Source: Drosophila persimilis
Taxonomy: Eukaryota; Arthropoda; Insecta; Diptera; Drosophilidae
NCBI RefSeq assembly: GCF_003286085.1
Contig: NW_020825322.1
Coordinates: 558,001-622,000, forward strand
Direction of reading: 5' to 3'
DNA length: 64,000 nucleotides
Positions within the stretch are counted from its first letter, which is position 1; each line of letters opens with the position of its first letter. The notes beneath the pieces are model-generated. The model saw only the letters and a list, made by a program, of their open reading frames with translations, was not told where the DNA came from and did not search any database. The translations under genes and the position numbers were made by a program. Shown piece by piece: positions 48,500 through 60,900 of the stretch.

Positions 48500-50784
48500 T
48501 GGTGGTGGTGCCACAATAAAAATTTAGTTTAATGAAAGTGTTTTCGGATGCAGCGATATTTTTGTGGTAAGCTTTTTGATGGCTTGATTGCCTGTGCTGT
48601 GGATTATGATATATACATACATACATATAGAGCAACGGATATTACGAGATGAGCAGCCTCGAAGCGCGTTGAAAGTGGATCGTCTTACCTTGGCATTTAT
48701 GGCATAATTTTGGCCCATCAGCGGGGACAGATACTCCTCGTACCTATGCATGTCTCCCCATCTCATCTCCCATAGCAATCATAATCAACAGTAGCCGTCC
48801 CAGGAGTGTGGAGAGTAGAGTAGAGAGCGCAGAGTCCCCAAGGCCCCGAAGGACATTGAATGCCATCAAACAGGATGCGGATTAAATGGAAAGTTAATCA
48901 ATTAAAATCGTTTACCAAGATCAAAGCTTAGGGCTCAGCCCATTTAATCGAGTCTCGTTAGCCCATCCATGCCATACAGGCAATAATACTCGTACGAGCA
49001 CTGTCCAATCTCCATTGCCATCCTCCTTTTTGGTCAAGTGACTTAATTAGCATGCCACCAAATGTATCTTAAAGATGCTCAAGATGCACGAAATCGAATC
49101 AATCAAAAATGCAAAAACTCTGGCAAAAGAAAACGATGCAAAAAAATACGCATGGCTCGATCGCAAAGCAAAAAACTTTCTACTTGGAAAGTTTCAAAAG
49201 CAAAAAAACTGTGGCTGCCTTAATCGGCTATACTTTGGATCGATGGATGGATGTGAGGGCTGCGATGGATGCGAAAGGTGGCACCCAAGCCAAGGATCAT
49301 AACTGAACTAATTGAAATATTCTTAATCGTGATTCTGGTAGCGTACGCGAGAGATCTGATGGTGCATTTAATCCAGGCAAGAGCATGCGATTTTATGGCC
49401 TTTAGTTGCCATGCTTGCAATTTAGCGTTAACTAAAAATAAATCCAATGGGATGGGATGGGAATCGATGGGCAGCGTGGCCAATCTGTGGCCAAGTGTGC
49501 GCCTCGTTAGGACCTGTTTTCCGTTTTCCGTTTTCTGTTTTCTGTTTTCTGGTGTGTCCTTAACGCTTAACAAGGTGGGCGAGGCCTGGGGCCTGGACCT
49601 CAAAGAAAGTTCATTTCTTGAGCTGAAACTGAAGCTACTGCTTGGCTTGTTTTTTGGGGCAAACGCGCCAAGTCGTTGAGATTAAAGAGCTGCCGTTTAG
49701 TGGCTACTTAGGCGGCGATAAAAAGCGACGTGAAATTGCATTAAACGGCATGCCCCCCAATGGAGAAATGAGCCAACAGCAGCAGCAGCCCCAGCACCAG
49801 CAACAGGAGGAGCCCAGCCGACTGGTCGATGCTTCTGCCTGGATTTGGGGCAAGCTTAACAAGCTTGTAAGCTTAAATGGGTTTTTAAAGAGCTGCCGCA
49901 GTGCGAGATGCCCCTGCAAACGAAATGCAAAAGGCCACATTAACAGCCATCCCCGCGAGTTAATAATCCGCACAGCAGCAGCCACTGCCAGCAACTGCCA
50001 CAACAGCAACAGCAGCAATTACAAGTAGCTTTGGAGATTGGAAATTGTAGATCGATAGTTAAGGCGCCCCCCAAGCCTCCAAGCTTCCAAGCCCCCAAGC
50101 GGAGCGCCGACAATGCAGTATGAAGTCAGGAGGCCAGGAGCTGTATGAGAGGTGGATAGACCTCAGCACAGTGGGTAATTTTTATTGACAATCCCCCCCC
50201 TCGTTCATTCCGTTCAGCCGAAAGCAGCGGGAAAGATACCAGCCTAATGCTATTAAGCCTTCATGATCATCAACATTCTGGCAGCAGGTACATCACTCAC
50301 TCTGACTGAAGATCGGACACGATGACGGCCACGGCCCGGCCCCGGCAGCGTCTTCTGTGGATGCAGCAATAGCCGCCTCACTGGATGGATGGATGACCAT
50401 GGCCATGGCCGGCTAGCCCCCGTCATGCCAACAATCTGTCCAAAAGCGATAAAGTTATAATGGTGCAAATGTCGGACACAGTTTTTGAAATGGACTCAAG
50501 AGCAGGAGGCAGGAGGCAGTCAGACCCCGCCAGACACAACCAACAGGCAAAAGCAAAGCAGGCAACCTCAGAGCCATCGCCATCGCCATCGCCATCATCA
50601 TCGTAATCATCATGATCATCATCATCTAAGTCGACGCGTCTTAGGCTTAAAGCAAGTTGAAATAACAGAATGGGGCATGTGGAAGACTTTATCGCGATGC
50701 GGCCACTGATGTGCTCGGCTGCCTTCTCAGATGTGAGTTTGAAAACTGTTTACAAACTGTCTGACAGAGTTTTGACTGCCGTTT

Positions 50785-50846
50785 GCTGGTGGTACTGGCA
50801 GTGGTATTGGTAGTGGTGGTGGTGCTGCTGCTGCTGCTGCTGCTGC
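50785..50846. repeat. GGT/GCT trinucleotide tract
   Basis: A GGTGGT-rich stretch followed by about seven GCT units. Confidence 0.8.
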
Positions 50847-51915
50847 TTCTGGTGGTTCGGTGGCTCAATGGCTCACTGGTTGATGTCGCCGCTGTTGTTT
50901 TAGCCGCCGCGAGACGCCGCTGTGATCGCTGGGATCGAGGCAGCAGCAGCATGGCCCCAGCCATGATGATAGACTGATCTTGAACCTGAACCCGAAAACC
51001 AGAACCCCAGCCCGAACCAGATCTTGCCTTGATCTGGATGATGAACACTCCTCGTACTAGCTCCAGGCGATGACATGCTGTGTGCTGTGCTCTGTGCCTC
51101 CGTCTATAAGGATGAGAAAAGGGCGGCACAGTGGGCGTGGAGGCGTCAAGACGGCGATTATGAATACACACATCGTATCCACAGAACACTTTTGCGGATC
51201 AGCCAAGGAAGCCATTGATTTCAATGATTAAAGAAGGTCTTCTTTCGTGTCAGGATCATTGATCGAATGTGCTTCACTCCTAAGGATTAACCGCAAAAAC
51301 CAATGAATCTCATTGATAAAAGCACATTCGAGCAGAGATTGGAGAGCCAACATTATCCGCTAATGATAATGTACCTTTTATGATTTATAGGACTTCATAC
51401 GGAAGGATCCGCTGATACTAGCCTTTATTGATCATTGCACATTGGAAAGATCACCAGAGAAAACCTAAAACCATCCTCCAACTGATTCCCTGATCTGATG
51501 AAGTGATCCCAACCCATTAGGTTTGCTCCACTGTGGCTCCAATATGAAAAGATTTCTGTCTCAAAACATCATACGAGCATCCCCATCATTTCAATTACGC
51601 ATGCCAGCTGCATTAGAGATAGACGTGCGTTATTACTGAGATATATAGATGCTCCGATGCCAGCGGATCAATCGCTGACTGGAAGACTGGAAGCGTTTGG
51701 ATCTAAACACCTTCTCGGAAGGAAGGATCGATGGATCCCTACCCTCCCACGGGGCCCAAGGGATAGAATCAATCTGTCTTACCCGAGAAACACTGCAATT
51801 GTCTGCGCGCAGACCCCGAGGTGCTGCCGGCTATTTGCACTGTGAAAGAGATTTTTTGGAGTCATAATTTAGGTGCGGGCGAGTCATATATCACAGATAC
51901 AGATACAAGAGACTG

Positions 51916-51946
51916 TGGCTGGAGCTGGTGCTGGTGCTGGTGCTGG
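51916..51946. repeat. GGTGCT hexamer repeat
   Basis: About four tandem GCTGGT units. Confidence 0.85.
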
Positions 51947-52409
51947 GGTTGGGGACGTGATATATGGCAGCAGCCTAATGATAATGACGTGTCGCGAACC
52001 CGCGCTCTGCCTAGATCTCTGGATCCGCTCTAGATGCGCCCTCTCATGGAGATTGGAGGGAGGCGAAGAGCTGCAGTGGTGCTCTGCGATCCTCTGCGGT
52101 GCAAGGAGTTGCTTGGCTGGGGGCTTAACTTATCGCATATCGGGCCTATGGCATGTGGAATTATTGATTTAAATTTTTGTCCGTTTCTTCATATATTGAT
52201 TGACGCGCGTTTGACACACTCGGCAAATGTTGACTTTTGCGACTTGTGGCTTATTGACACAGGGCCCCGGCCCCGGTCCCGGCCCCGAGCCCAGACTTGA
52301 CGATCGTCGATCGACATAGTTATGCAAGTCCAATAACACCCACGCAGTCGCTTAACCGATTCCCCGATATCGTTCCCATTCCCGAATCATTTATTTACAA
52401 AACACCAGA

Positions 52410-52441
52410 GAACAGTGAGCGAGAGAGAGAGGGAGAGAGAA
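52410..52441. repeat. GA-rich tract (GAGA-factor type)
   Basis: A GAGAG-rich run. GAGAG is the core site of GAGA factor (Trl). Confidence 0.6.
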
Positions 52442-53509
52442 CCGGCGACGGGGTATGCAAATAATTCCACCGAAGTATCTCCCTCGCCACGGGTCACGGC
52501 GATATCAGTTCCAATGTCCGTCCACCTCCACCTCCACCTCATCCTCATAAAATGCATAAAATCGTAAACCCCGCGCCAAATCTTCCTCAAACACTATTCG
52601 AGGCGACGCGCCGCTACGGGGCTATTGGCTGTCGATCGGGTTGTTCAAGTGAATTTGTCTCTCTTCTCCGGGTGTGGGTGTGATTATCTCTATGGCACGG
52701 TGTGTATATAGGAATTTATTTAATTTATCGTAGATACAAACATGTATGTGCTGCAGATCGCTATCTATCCGTCTGCAAATTTGCATAACCAAGTGGTTTA
52801 GATTGCTCTCGACTTGCGGAAATGGCAAATAAATGCACAAGAAGTGTGTCATCCAATTCCGATATCTATCCGATGGTGTATTTTGGGGGAAATCAAAAGC
52901 TTTGAAGTCCAAACCCAAGCTTGGATCAGAGAAGAGTAAAATCCCAATCGATCTTTGCGCTTTAAAAGTTCAACTCTGCGAAAGAAAAAATCTTAAATTT
53001 CAGGTGATCCTCGGTGATTCTTCATCGATCGCCAGCGACAATTTACGATGCGCTCCGCACAATTCAAATTCTAACAAACTGTACATCATTGGGGTGACAG
53101 TGGAATGGGGCGATGCGTATCGTATCCCCTATGTACGAGTATGGCTCTCATTATGCACTGACGATCGGAATGGAATCGGCATGGCTTTGGGATCACTGGG
53201 GATCATCAGCATGCATGCATAAATATATATCCTGTGTATGCATACAAAAGTCAGCCAAAAAGGGAGAGATATTGTTGGATTGTTGGATGTAGTTTATCGC
53301 GTTGCTCACATCAAACGCTCATAAACTATTTTGTCTTCTGTCACATGCTTTTCGGGGGCTCCCCCATTCTATCGATATGGTTTGCTTACCCGATCAATCC
53401 GATCAATCTGGGTTGTTGTTTGCATTTTTGATTGATCGCTTCATACGTTGCACAAAGAATGAGAGTACAAAAAATGTAAATGGCCTGCGAACAGAACGAA
53501 CAGAGAGAG

Positions 53510-53513
<4 letters not shown>

Positions 53514-53546
<33 letters not shown>
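53514..53546. repeat. GA dinucleotide microsatellite
   Basis: A pure 33-bp AG run, with an impure GA extension to the left starting at about 53501. It may serve as GAGA-factor sites. Confidence 0.9.
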
Positions 53547-53548
<2 letters not shown>

Positions 53549-54044
53549 CGAATGAAATGGAAGCCAACAGCCAACAGTCAAGACATTGGCATCGATCATC
53601 ATTTGGCGGTTTGACGATCAGCACCACGTCGATGATGATGCGCGACCGTTGATAATCAAATCAAAGGCAGTGCCCTGATCAGATCAGACAAGGAAAGGGC
53701 TCCGGCAACCATCATAATTTCACCTGTATGTAAGTATTGTACGTACATATATCCTGTCCTTTCTTTTTAGTCAATTTTTTCGGTGGCTGTGGAAGGATGG
53801 ATGGAAGGACGGGATCTACCTACGCAACGATCAGCGAGAGAGGGTCGACAATCGACAATCGATGCATAATTAAATTTAAACAAATCAAACTGCCATTGCA
53901 GCAAAGGAAACAGAAATCAAGTTGTACATTGGGACCACCAGAGAGCTCTCTGGTTCTCTGGTTTGTGGCGCAAGTGAAATAATTTGCTGGGCCCACGATC
54001 CGATCCGATCGATCGCAAAGAAGAGCAAAAGACCAGATAAACCT

Positions 54045-54072
54045 ACACACACACACACACACACACACACAC
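54045..54072. repeat. CA dinucleotide microsatellite
   Basis: A pure 28-bp AC run. Confidence 0.9.
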
Positions 54073-54278
54073 TGGAGGAGATGTGGCAGGAGAAGCAGAA
54101 GCTGCAGCAGAAGCAAAAACAAGTACATTGTATTGACGATCGACGATCTTCGGACCGCGGGGTCTGTCTGGCTGGCTGTCTGTCTTCCGATCGTAGGACG
54201 ATGTCTTTCGGTGGCTCCTGTCTCCGCTGATCGTTTAATCTAGCGCTAAAGATCAAGCGACCGACCTCGTCTTCTTGC

Positions 54279-54297
54279 GTCGTCGTCGTCGTCGTCC
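54279..54297. repeat. CGT trinucleotide repeat
   Basis: Six tandem CGT units. Confidence 0.85.
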
Positions 54298-56806
54298 CAC
54301 GTTTGGCCAGAGTCCAAAATGATTGAATTGTGTCTCGCTGTCGATCAGTGCGTGAGTCGATTGGATGGCCGACCAACGGGCCAGAGAGATCGCCAAGCAT
54401 TGATGGTACTGGAAATGGGGATTGGGGAATGGGAACTGGAATCATCCTCCATCCTCCATTCGTGGGTTTGTATGCAAAGCAATGAATCGGTTGGTTTTTT
54501 GCATAATATTGTGGCTCGATCGCATGCAAATATCCGATATCTACCCCTGACTTTGAGTCCTGTTTCCGATCGCTGTCTGTCGCCGTCGCAGACTTTCACA
54601 GTTTTATAACAAATTTGATTGAATTGCCATTGGTGGCCGGCCGTTTAGTCAGGGTCTCCAGTCCGAGCCCGAGTCAGAGTCCGAGTCCGAGTCTGAATCT
54701 CTCTGTCGCCTGGCGATGCCGCCGTCTGCACCTTGCAAATGATTATGAATTGATTTTTGATTGCAGTCTCTTTCTGCTACCGGCATGCATATCATATCAT
54801 ATGCGAATGAGATTGATACAGAGAGACTGGTACCGGCACTGGCACTGGCACTGGTACTGGGATATGACATTGGGACGGAAAGCCTGCCTGGGGTTACCGT
54901 TGTGCATACATTTGCATGAGCGATCCTCATGATGATCATGGGCTCAGCTGCTTCCACAGATGATGTAGGACTTGGTAATTAGCACACGTGTATGTCTTTG
55001 ATCCGCAAAGAACTATGGCACTATCGCACGTCCGGTTTGGGCTCTGTTTCTGTTTCTACTTCGCGTTCAGGTTCCAGGTTCCAGGTTCTGCAAGATCGTT
55101 GCACAATGATTGAGTCATCAGCAGACTAGACTTTGTATCTCTGTGTAGTGCCATCGATCATATACTCGTATGGGGAATCCTTTGTTCTTTGCTCCGTGGG
55201 ATGTGTCTTTGTTATCGAACAGCTTGCCAGGTAGCCAAAATATGTTTTAATGAAGTGCCCAGCGTCCAATCCAATCGCTAATGTGCCTTAATGTTTATGC
55301 AAAACTCACACACTGGACACACGTGTAGATCATCATCATAGATCATCACAGATCGCAGATCTTACAGCTCATAGAGAGCTCATAGTGCTCCAGGGAATAG
55401 TGCAAATCCTGCACGTGCTACACTCTAGGGAATTGTCTTTCGAGGCGGCAGGTAAAGACAGGATTGAGATAAGGAATGGTTCTCTCCCTCTAGATTGTGA
55501 TCATGTCCCTAGATGTCCGACTAAAGAGAGTTCAAGGATCTTCTGATGTCGCCAGACAACGCTGCAAGATGCGAGTGTTAGCTTTTCCCTATAAAACCCT
55601 TAAGAAAGACTCCAAAAGTTCAGTAATCGTCTCATTCTACGAAGATACACATATCAAAGCATTGATTGAATATCTACTGATGTATCGGAAGATGGAACCA
55701 ATAATATAGGACGCAATAGCGTGACAATGGTAGGAGAATAATTATTCATTCGACTCTACAGTATCTACCGTATCTTCTATGTTTTCTACATCTTTTGTCA
55801 CTCCTGGAATCGCCTTTTAGGTCTCCCCACATTTGAAGCTGCAATCTTTTGAGTCTGCGCCCCTATCTGGATGAACATTCTCCTCGCCGCGATAGTAGCT
55901 TCGATCGGTCAGTGGCCGGAGGCACAATCTGGGCCCAGCATCTCCTATCGGCTTGAATTATCCCCAAGCTCATTGCGTGGACTGATAAACTTGCATGTAG
56001 AGACGTCAGAGATATGAAGGAATCCCCCGGTTCTCCAGTGCGTTCTCCAGATGATGGGAATTAAATCGATTTCTCATGTTGCCGCCGCACTGAACTTCGA
56101 GTAGGTAGTGGGGTGTGGGGAGTGGAGCGACAGCCAAGACACGCTGTGGAGAGGCAGACTTTAAGATTAGCCAAGTGGCAAGGTGATGCTGTTGTTGATT
56201 TCATTATCAATATCATTATCATCATCGGTGCGGCCATAAGATGATGTAAGATATATGAACCGATAAATAAGAAGCAACAGATCGATCGGGAAAGAGTCTG
56301 TAAAAAGAGAGAGCGAGCATCTTTATTAGAGCCTCTTGACATGAAACCGATACCCCCGCCCCATTGATAGCCGATACCGAATTGGAGGAGCTGCTGCTCT
56401 TGCCGCTCCTGACGCTCCTGCCGCTCCTGAACCGGCTGCCAAAAGACATTAACAAACTGAACAGAAGATCAACCGATCAGCAGATCAGCAGCTCAGAAGA
56501 AGATCACAAGATCAGCAGATCAAGAGATCAGTGCAATTAAAATGTTTGTTGTTTTACGTTGACGATGCGATAGAGAGTGGAGAGTGTGAGTGTGGAGAAC
56601 ACTTCCTGTGTCCCTGCTCTTCGGCTCAGACGGGATCCAATGGGACCCCCAATCGGTTTGACAGTGCTCGAAGGGCCTTTTAGTTGATTTCTGCGGTAAG
56701 TGTATGCCCTAGTCGTGGGCATAGAGTGCGATGATGTGGTGTGGTGGTGCTTGTTGCTTCACGCCTTTGGCATTTTCGCTGAAAACTTAATTTAATTAAT
56801 TGCCAA

Positions 56807-56824
56807 ACACACACACACACACAC
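56807..56824. repeat. CA dinucleotide microsatellite
   Basis: An 18-bp AC run, continuing imperfectly to about 56832. Confidence 0.85.
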
Positions 56825-56868
56825 AAACACACTCACATTTCCCATAAAAGCCAAAGCGACCTTCTCTA

Positions 56869-56914
56869 CCCATTCCCATTCCCCTTGCCCATTCCCATTG
56901 CCATTCCCATTCCC
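56869..56914. repeat. CCCATT hexamer array
   Basis: Imperfect CCCATT units over about 46 bp. Confidence 0.8.
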
Positions 56915-57095
56915 AGTTGCAGCTTCACTAAAAATCCCATTCGCAGTTTCGCAGTTGAAGTCCCTGGGCTCCCCACTCGAGGCGCAAACTTGAATAATTG
57001 GAAGTTGGAATCATTTAAAACTGATTCGCTTTACGAGCCCATTGCACTCGCCTTTATGATTGGCAATTAATTAGGCCAAAACGCACGAATGCGAA

Positions 57096-57156
57096 TGCTG
57101 GCCGATGCCGATCGAACTGCATCGAGTGCTGGCCGATGCCGATCGAACTGCATCGA
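57096..57156. repeat. Perfect 31-bp tandem duplication
   Basis: The 30-bp block at 57096-57125 is repeated exactly at 57127-57156, with a single base between the copies (period 31). The unit begins TGCTGGCCGATGCCGATCGA. With no mismatch between copies, the duplication looks recent. Confidence 0.9.
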
Positions 57157-57280
57157 TCCGATCGTGATGCCCTGGGTTATTTGTTTTTACAGCTACCGTA
57201 CGGCTTCGTATATATGGGGCCTCCGATTTGTTTGCTTAATTAATCGCAGCTGTAATAACAATAACAGGGCGATCGTTCGA

Positions 57281-57315
57281 GGTCCGAGGATCGAGGACCG
57301 AGGACCGAGGACCGA
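57281..57315. repeat. GGACCGA heptamer repeat
   Basis: About four to five units, with variants GGTCCGA and GGATCGA. Confidence 0.8.
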
Positions 57316-57926
57316 TCTCTCCAGGCATGAAATTAGTTTCTCCTTAAGAGATCACTCTCTGGACGGGATCCTTGATTCGCCTGCCAATCGATTAGTGCGC
57401 GCAATTGCACTTGAATGTCGATCATCGATTGTGGCGCATTCGTTGATTGTTTGCCGATTGTTCTGGCCTGGCCCTCACACTTGGCCTTTGTTTGGCCATT
57501 CGCTATGGCAATAATAGTTATAATCATAATACGAGTAACTGCACTACGGTCATGCTAATCCTTTCCTTTATTCTTTATTCTGTATTCTTTATTTCTCACT
57601 CCTCACTCCTGCTCCTGCAGCAAACGATACAGACGTGTGTGGGCTGCGCCAGCGCGGGATTAGGTCACGATGATGCATTTTGGCATGAAATGAGAATGGT
57701 TATAAGAATGGGAATACCTCAGAAGATCACACGGAATACAGAAGAAATGCGTTTTTTATTGTAATAACGAAACATTCTTTTTGTGTTGCCCAAAACTTCT
57801 AATCCAAGACAAACGCAAACGAACGTGCCAAGCGAAGGACCACCCTAAAGGTAGAGGACTCTTCCAACAATTTATTGCCATAGACCCAAGACCCTCTCTG
57901 ACTCTGACTCAGACCTAGACCTAATT

Positions 57927-57968
57927 CCTGGCTCTGGCTCTGGCACTGGCACTGGCACTAGCTCTGGC
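57927..57968. repeat. CTGGCT/CTGGCA hexamer array
   Basis: About seven imperfect units, of the same type as the array at 6127-6170. Confidence 0.8.
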
Positions 57969-60900
57969 CCCTGCCAGACCCTGTGCGGCGTACCTGGGGC
58001 TAAAGGACCTTTGCTGCTCTGCATCTTGGGCACTTCATTTCAATTTTAATTAGAGCATCGCCTCGATCTGCATTTTCATGCCCCCACTCTCTCCATTCCA
58101 TTTCCCAAACTCTCTAGCTCTCTTTCCCTCAATTTTTCCTCAATTTTTGGCTCTTTGTCGGCTCCGATCGACCGGCTTGGTTCCTTAGATCGTTCCATAG
58201 GCAGAGCAGAGACTTCTGCGTTCAGTTCGATTATAATTAGATGGCAAAATGCCGCCGAATGAAATTGATTGTGAAATAATTTTCGTGTGTGCCACCTTTG
58301 CCGGTGTGTTGATTGGTCCTCGTTTGGTCCGGTGCAGCGATCGAGTGCGAGGTCCCCTCGAGTGGATCTGGATCGATGTCATCTCTGTCCGGTATCTGTG
58401 TGTGTGGCTGTCGTATACTCATTTGAGCAGGTAATATTCGTGTATCTGGCCAATGCATAAGCGAGGGGAAAGCTGTGAATGAATTTCGGCTTCCCTTGGA
58501 TCTCTTTTAAGTAATATTTTAGTATTGGAAAAGTTTTATTTTATTTAAGTGTTGAGTAATTGGAATGTTTGAAGAAAGCTCTTTTCCGTAAGCTGCGTCT
58601 TTTGAGAATATTGAACCTTGAATATTAATAATACTGTATAGAATGAGATCTTTAGTTAATGTTGACGATCTTTAGAGACTGTTTTCCATTCATCTCCTGT
58701 ATTGCTTTTGCAAATATAACTTCTCGACCAGCCCTCGGCCTTGCTTCTTAGCCACTTGTTGGCCTCGTTTCCCGTCTGATTCCATAAGGCGATGTATGCA
58801 AAATATGCCGACACAAATCAAAAATGAAATCGAGCTAACGAGCTCTCCAGATCCTCACCGATCCCTATTCCGATTCCAATTCCAATTCCGTCTGCGCACG
58901 CACGGAAGCCAGTGCACAGCCGAAGGTAGAGTAAAAATAAAAATTAGCTGCAAATTTTTATTGGCGACAGTTGGGAATCTGTAGCCCTGTAGCTTGTGAG
59001 TCGGGGTCTTTTGTGGTTCCCCAACTAGCGACAGTTGCCGCTGGGATCATGGGAATGTAAGCCGGGAACTGGAACGGGGATGGGATGACAAAAAATGACT
59101 GTGGCAAATGTTTTAGCCCGGAAAGACAATGCCTAAGCCACTTAAGTGGGCACAGCCCCTGGATAAACACACTGAATATCCAAAAGGATATATTTCCCTG
59201 AAAGGATTGTGATTGTGAGTTCAGTGGGCGTTCCAGAAGCTGACCACAGAAGATACATGTCAAAATATTTCGATGGAAGTGCGGAAGAGTTGAGCTGCAG
59301 TTCCGATTGCGATTCCAAGTACAAGATGGGATTTCCAACAGGAAGTCGATGGACCTTAGACGAAAGACCAAGGGATTGCCCCTGACAGAGAGATCAATTG
59401 ACATTACCAGGAATCAGGAATCAGACGGGAATCAGGAAGGGGAGAGGGCCGACTTGTAGATACCAGCATAAATAATTTGCTATTGCTTTTGCTTTTGCTT
59501 TTGGCGTGCGTCTGGCTCGTGTGGCAAGAACGAGAGATGCTGGTAGAGACCGCAACAAGTCCCAGTAGAGAAATTGATTTGATCTTCAGGGCCAGGACCA
59601 GCACCAGAGCCAGGGCCAGGTGTGTGGCCAAACAATGTACAAGTATATGCAGTCCCAGAGTTCCAGTCAAGGCTAAAACATCTGGGATTTCGACTGGCCC
59701 TCGTGCCATTTTCGCTAATTGTGTATAAATATTTGGCCAACAAACAAATGAGCAACGGGCCATGGTCAAAGGTGGACAATAGAGAGGTTTGCGACAATTA
59801 GAAACTGCTTAGCTTTGTCCCTGGCATTGCCCGGCGCGGCCAGGGGCAGCGCTCATCCCCGGATAGCCTGGCAGCCCAGCATGCTAATAGCAGTTAAGAA
59901 CTCTCAGGGATATATTCCTGTATATTCCTGGCTCTCATTCGAAGGTATTTTCGAGCTGCGAGCTGCTGGGCTGTCGTGTTGTCGTGTTGTGCGGTCCCAA
60001 ATGGCCCATAGACCAGCATTGTTCTCATGGACAATGTTTTGACCGCATTGCCAAACCAAAATATATATATTTCTGTCCATCCATCCATCTGTATAGAGGC
60101 ACGACCCCCGCGTTCACGTGGCAAACAAAGGGCGCAAAAAAAAGGCCAAGCGAAAGGCCTCACCCTCACTCCCTCGCATTGGTGGTCTTTCAGTTTCTGT
60201 ATCTATAACTGCAAATGTATCTCTATCTGGCACTGTTCTCTGTGTCTGTGGCTCTGCTTGTCGCGTTTTAGATGCGTGACATCTTATTTGTTTCGAAGAC
60301 ACAACGTTTTGTGTCTCTATTATGGTCAGAGCTCTCAAGGTAGGTCCTGGACTCAGGGCTTTTTCCCTTCCCTTCCCTTGTCATTCCAACCATTCGAATT
60401 CAATTCGATTTCCATTCAATTCATTTGCCTCGATTTTGGTGGGCGTTCGTCAATTGTTATTGAATCCGCATTGTCCGAACGACGATTCGAGATAAAGATA
60501 CTACTCATACTCGCACGCTGCAGTGGCACATTTATTGTCTCTGGTCGTAGCATCTGCTGCTGCCGCCGCAAATTGCCTTTCGTTCTACGTCTATAGGGAT
60601 CCTTGTCCATAGGGCCCTTGGGGACAACTGACAATTGAGGCGTGATTGCGGCGGCGCTGCGTGCGGTGGTAAAACAGGATTCCCTCTAAAAATCGCAAAA
60701 TTCTTGTGGATTCCAGAGTGGGAGAAACGTAGGAATCCATTAATTCAATTTCTAGAAGAACCTACAGAACCTACAGAACCTGTCTTTAACTGATACTTTC
60801 ATATATTTACTTTTTGAAGATATCTTTAGATAATGTTTAATACTCGTACCAATGCAATTTCTCAAAGATCTCTATTTACTCTTGGACTTTTCTGTCAGAT

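Larger units (their letters stand above)
44841..53000. other. Gene-free DNA beyond pcl, first part
   Basis: No credible gene. It holds two dispersed-repeat-like fragments (45845-45936, 47180-47194), three exact TATCGATA sites (47536-47996), E-boxes at 46919-46925 (GCAGCTG) and 51605-51611 (GCAGCTG on the - strand), and a GA-rich tract at about 52410-52441. Repeats include GGCCTC at 45276-45301, GTTGCT at 45600-45626, GTCGCTG at 48461-48499, CGCCAT/ATC at 50575-50625, GGT/GCT at 50785-50846 and GGTGCT at 51916-51946. Confidence 0.5.

Noticed and set aside
50689..51189. 166-codon - strand frame rich in Ser/Thr
   Set aside because: It is produced by the GGT/GCT tract; no domain, splice support or neighbour logic.
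53885..54529. 214-codon - strand frame
   Set aside because: It runs through the CA microsatellite (poly Val/Cys); the rest has no recognisable motif.
57096..57156. Direct repeats considered as a CRISPR-like array
   Set aside because: There are only two copies with one base between them, in an animal genome.
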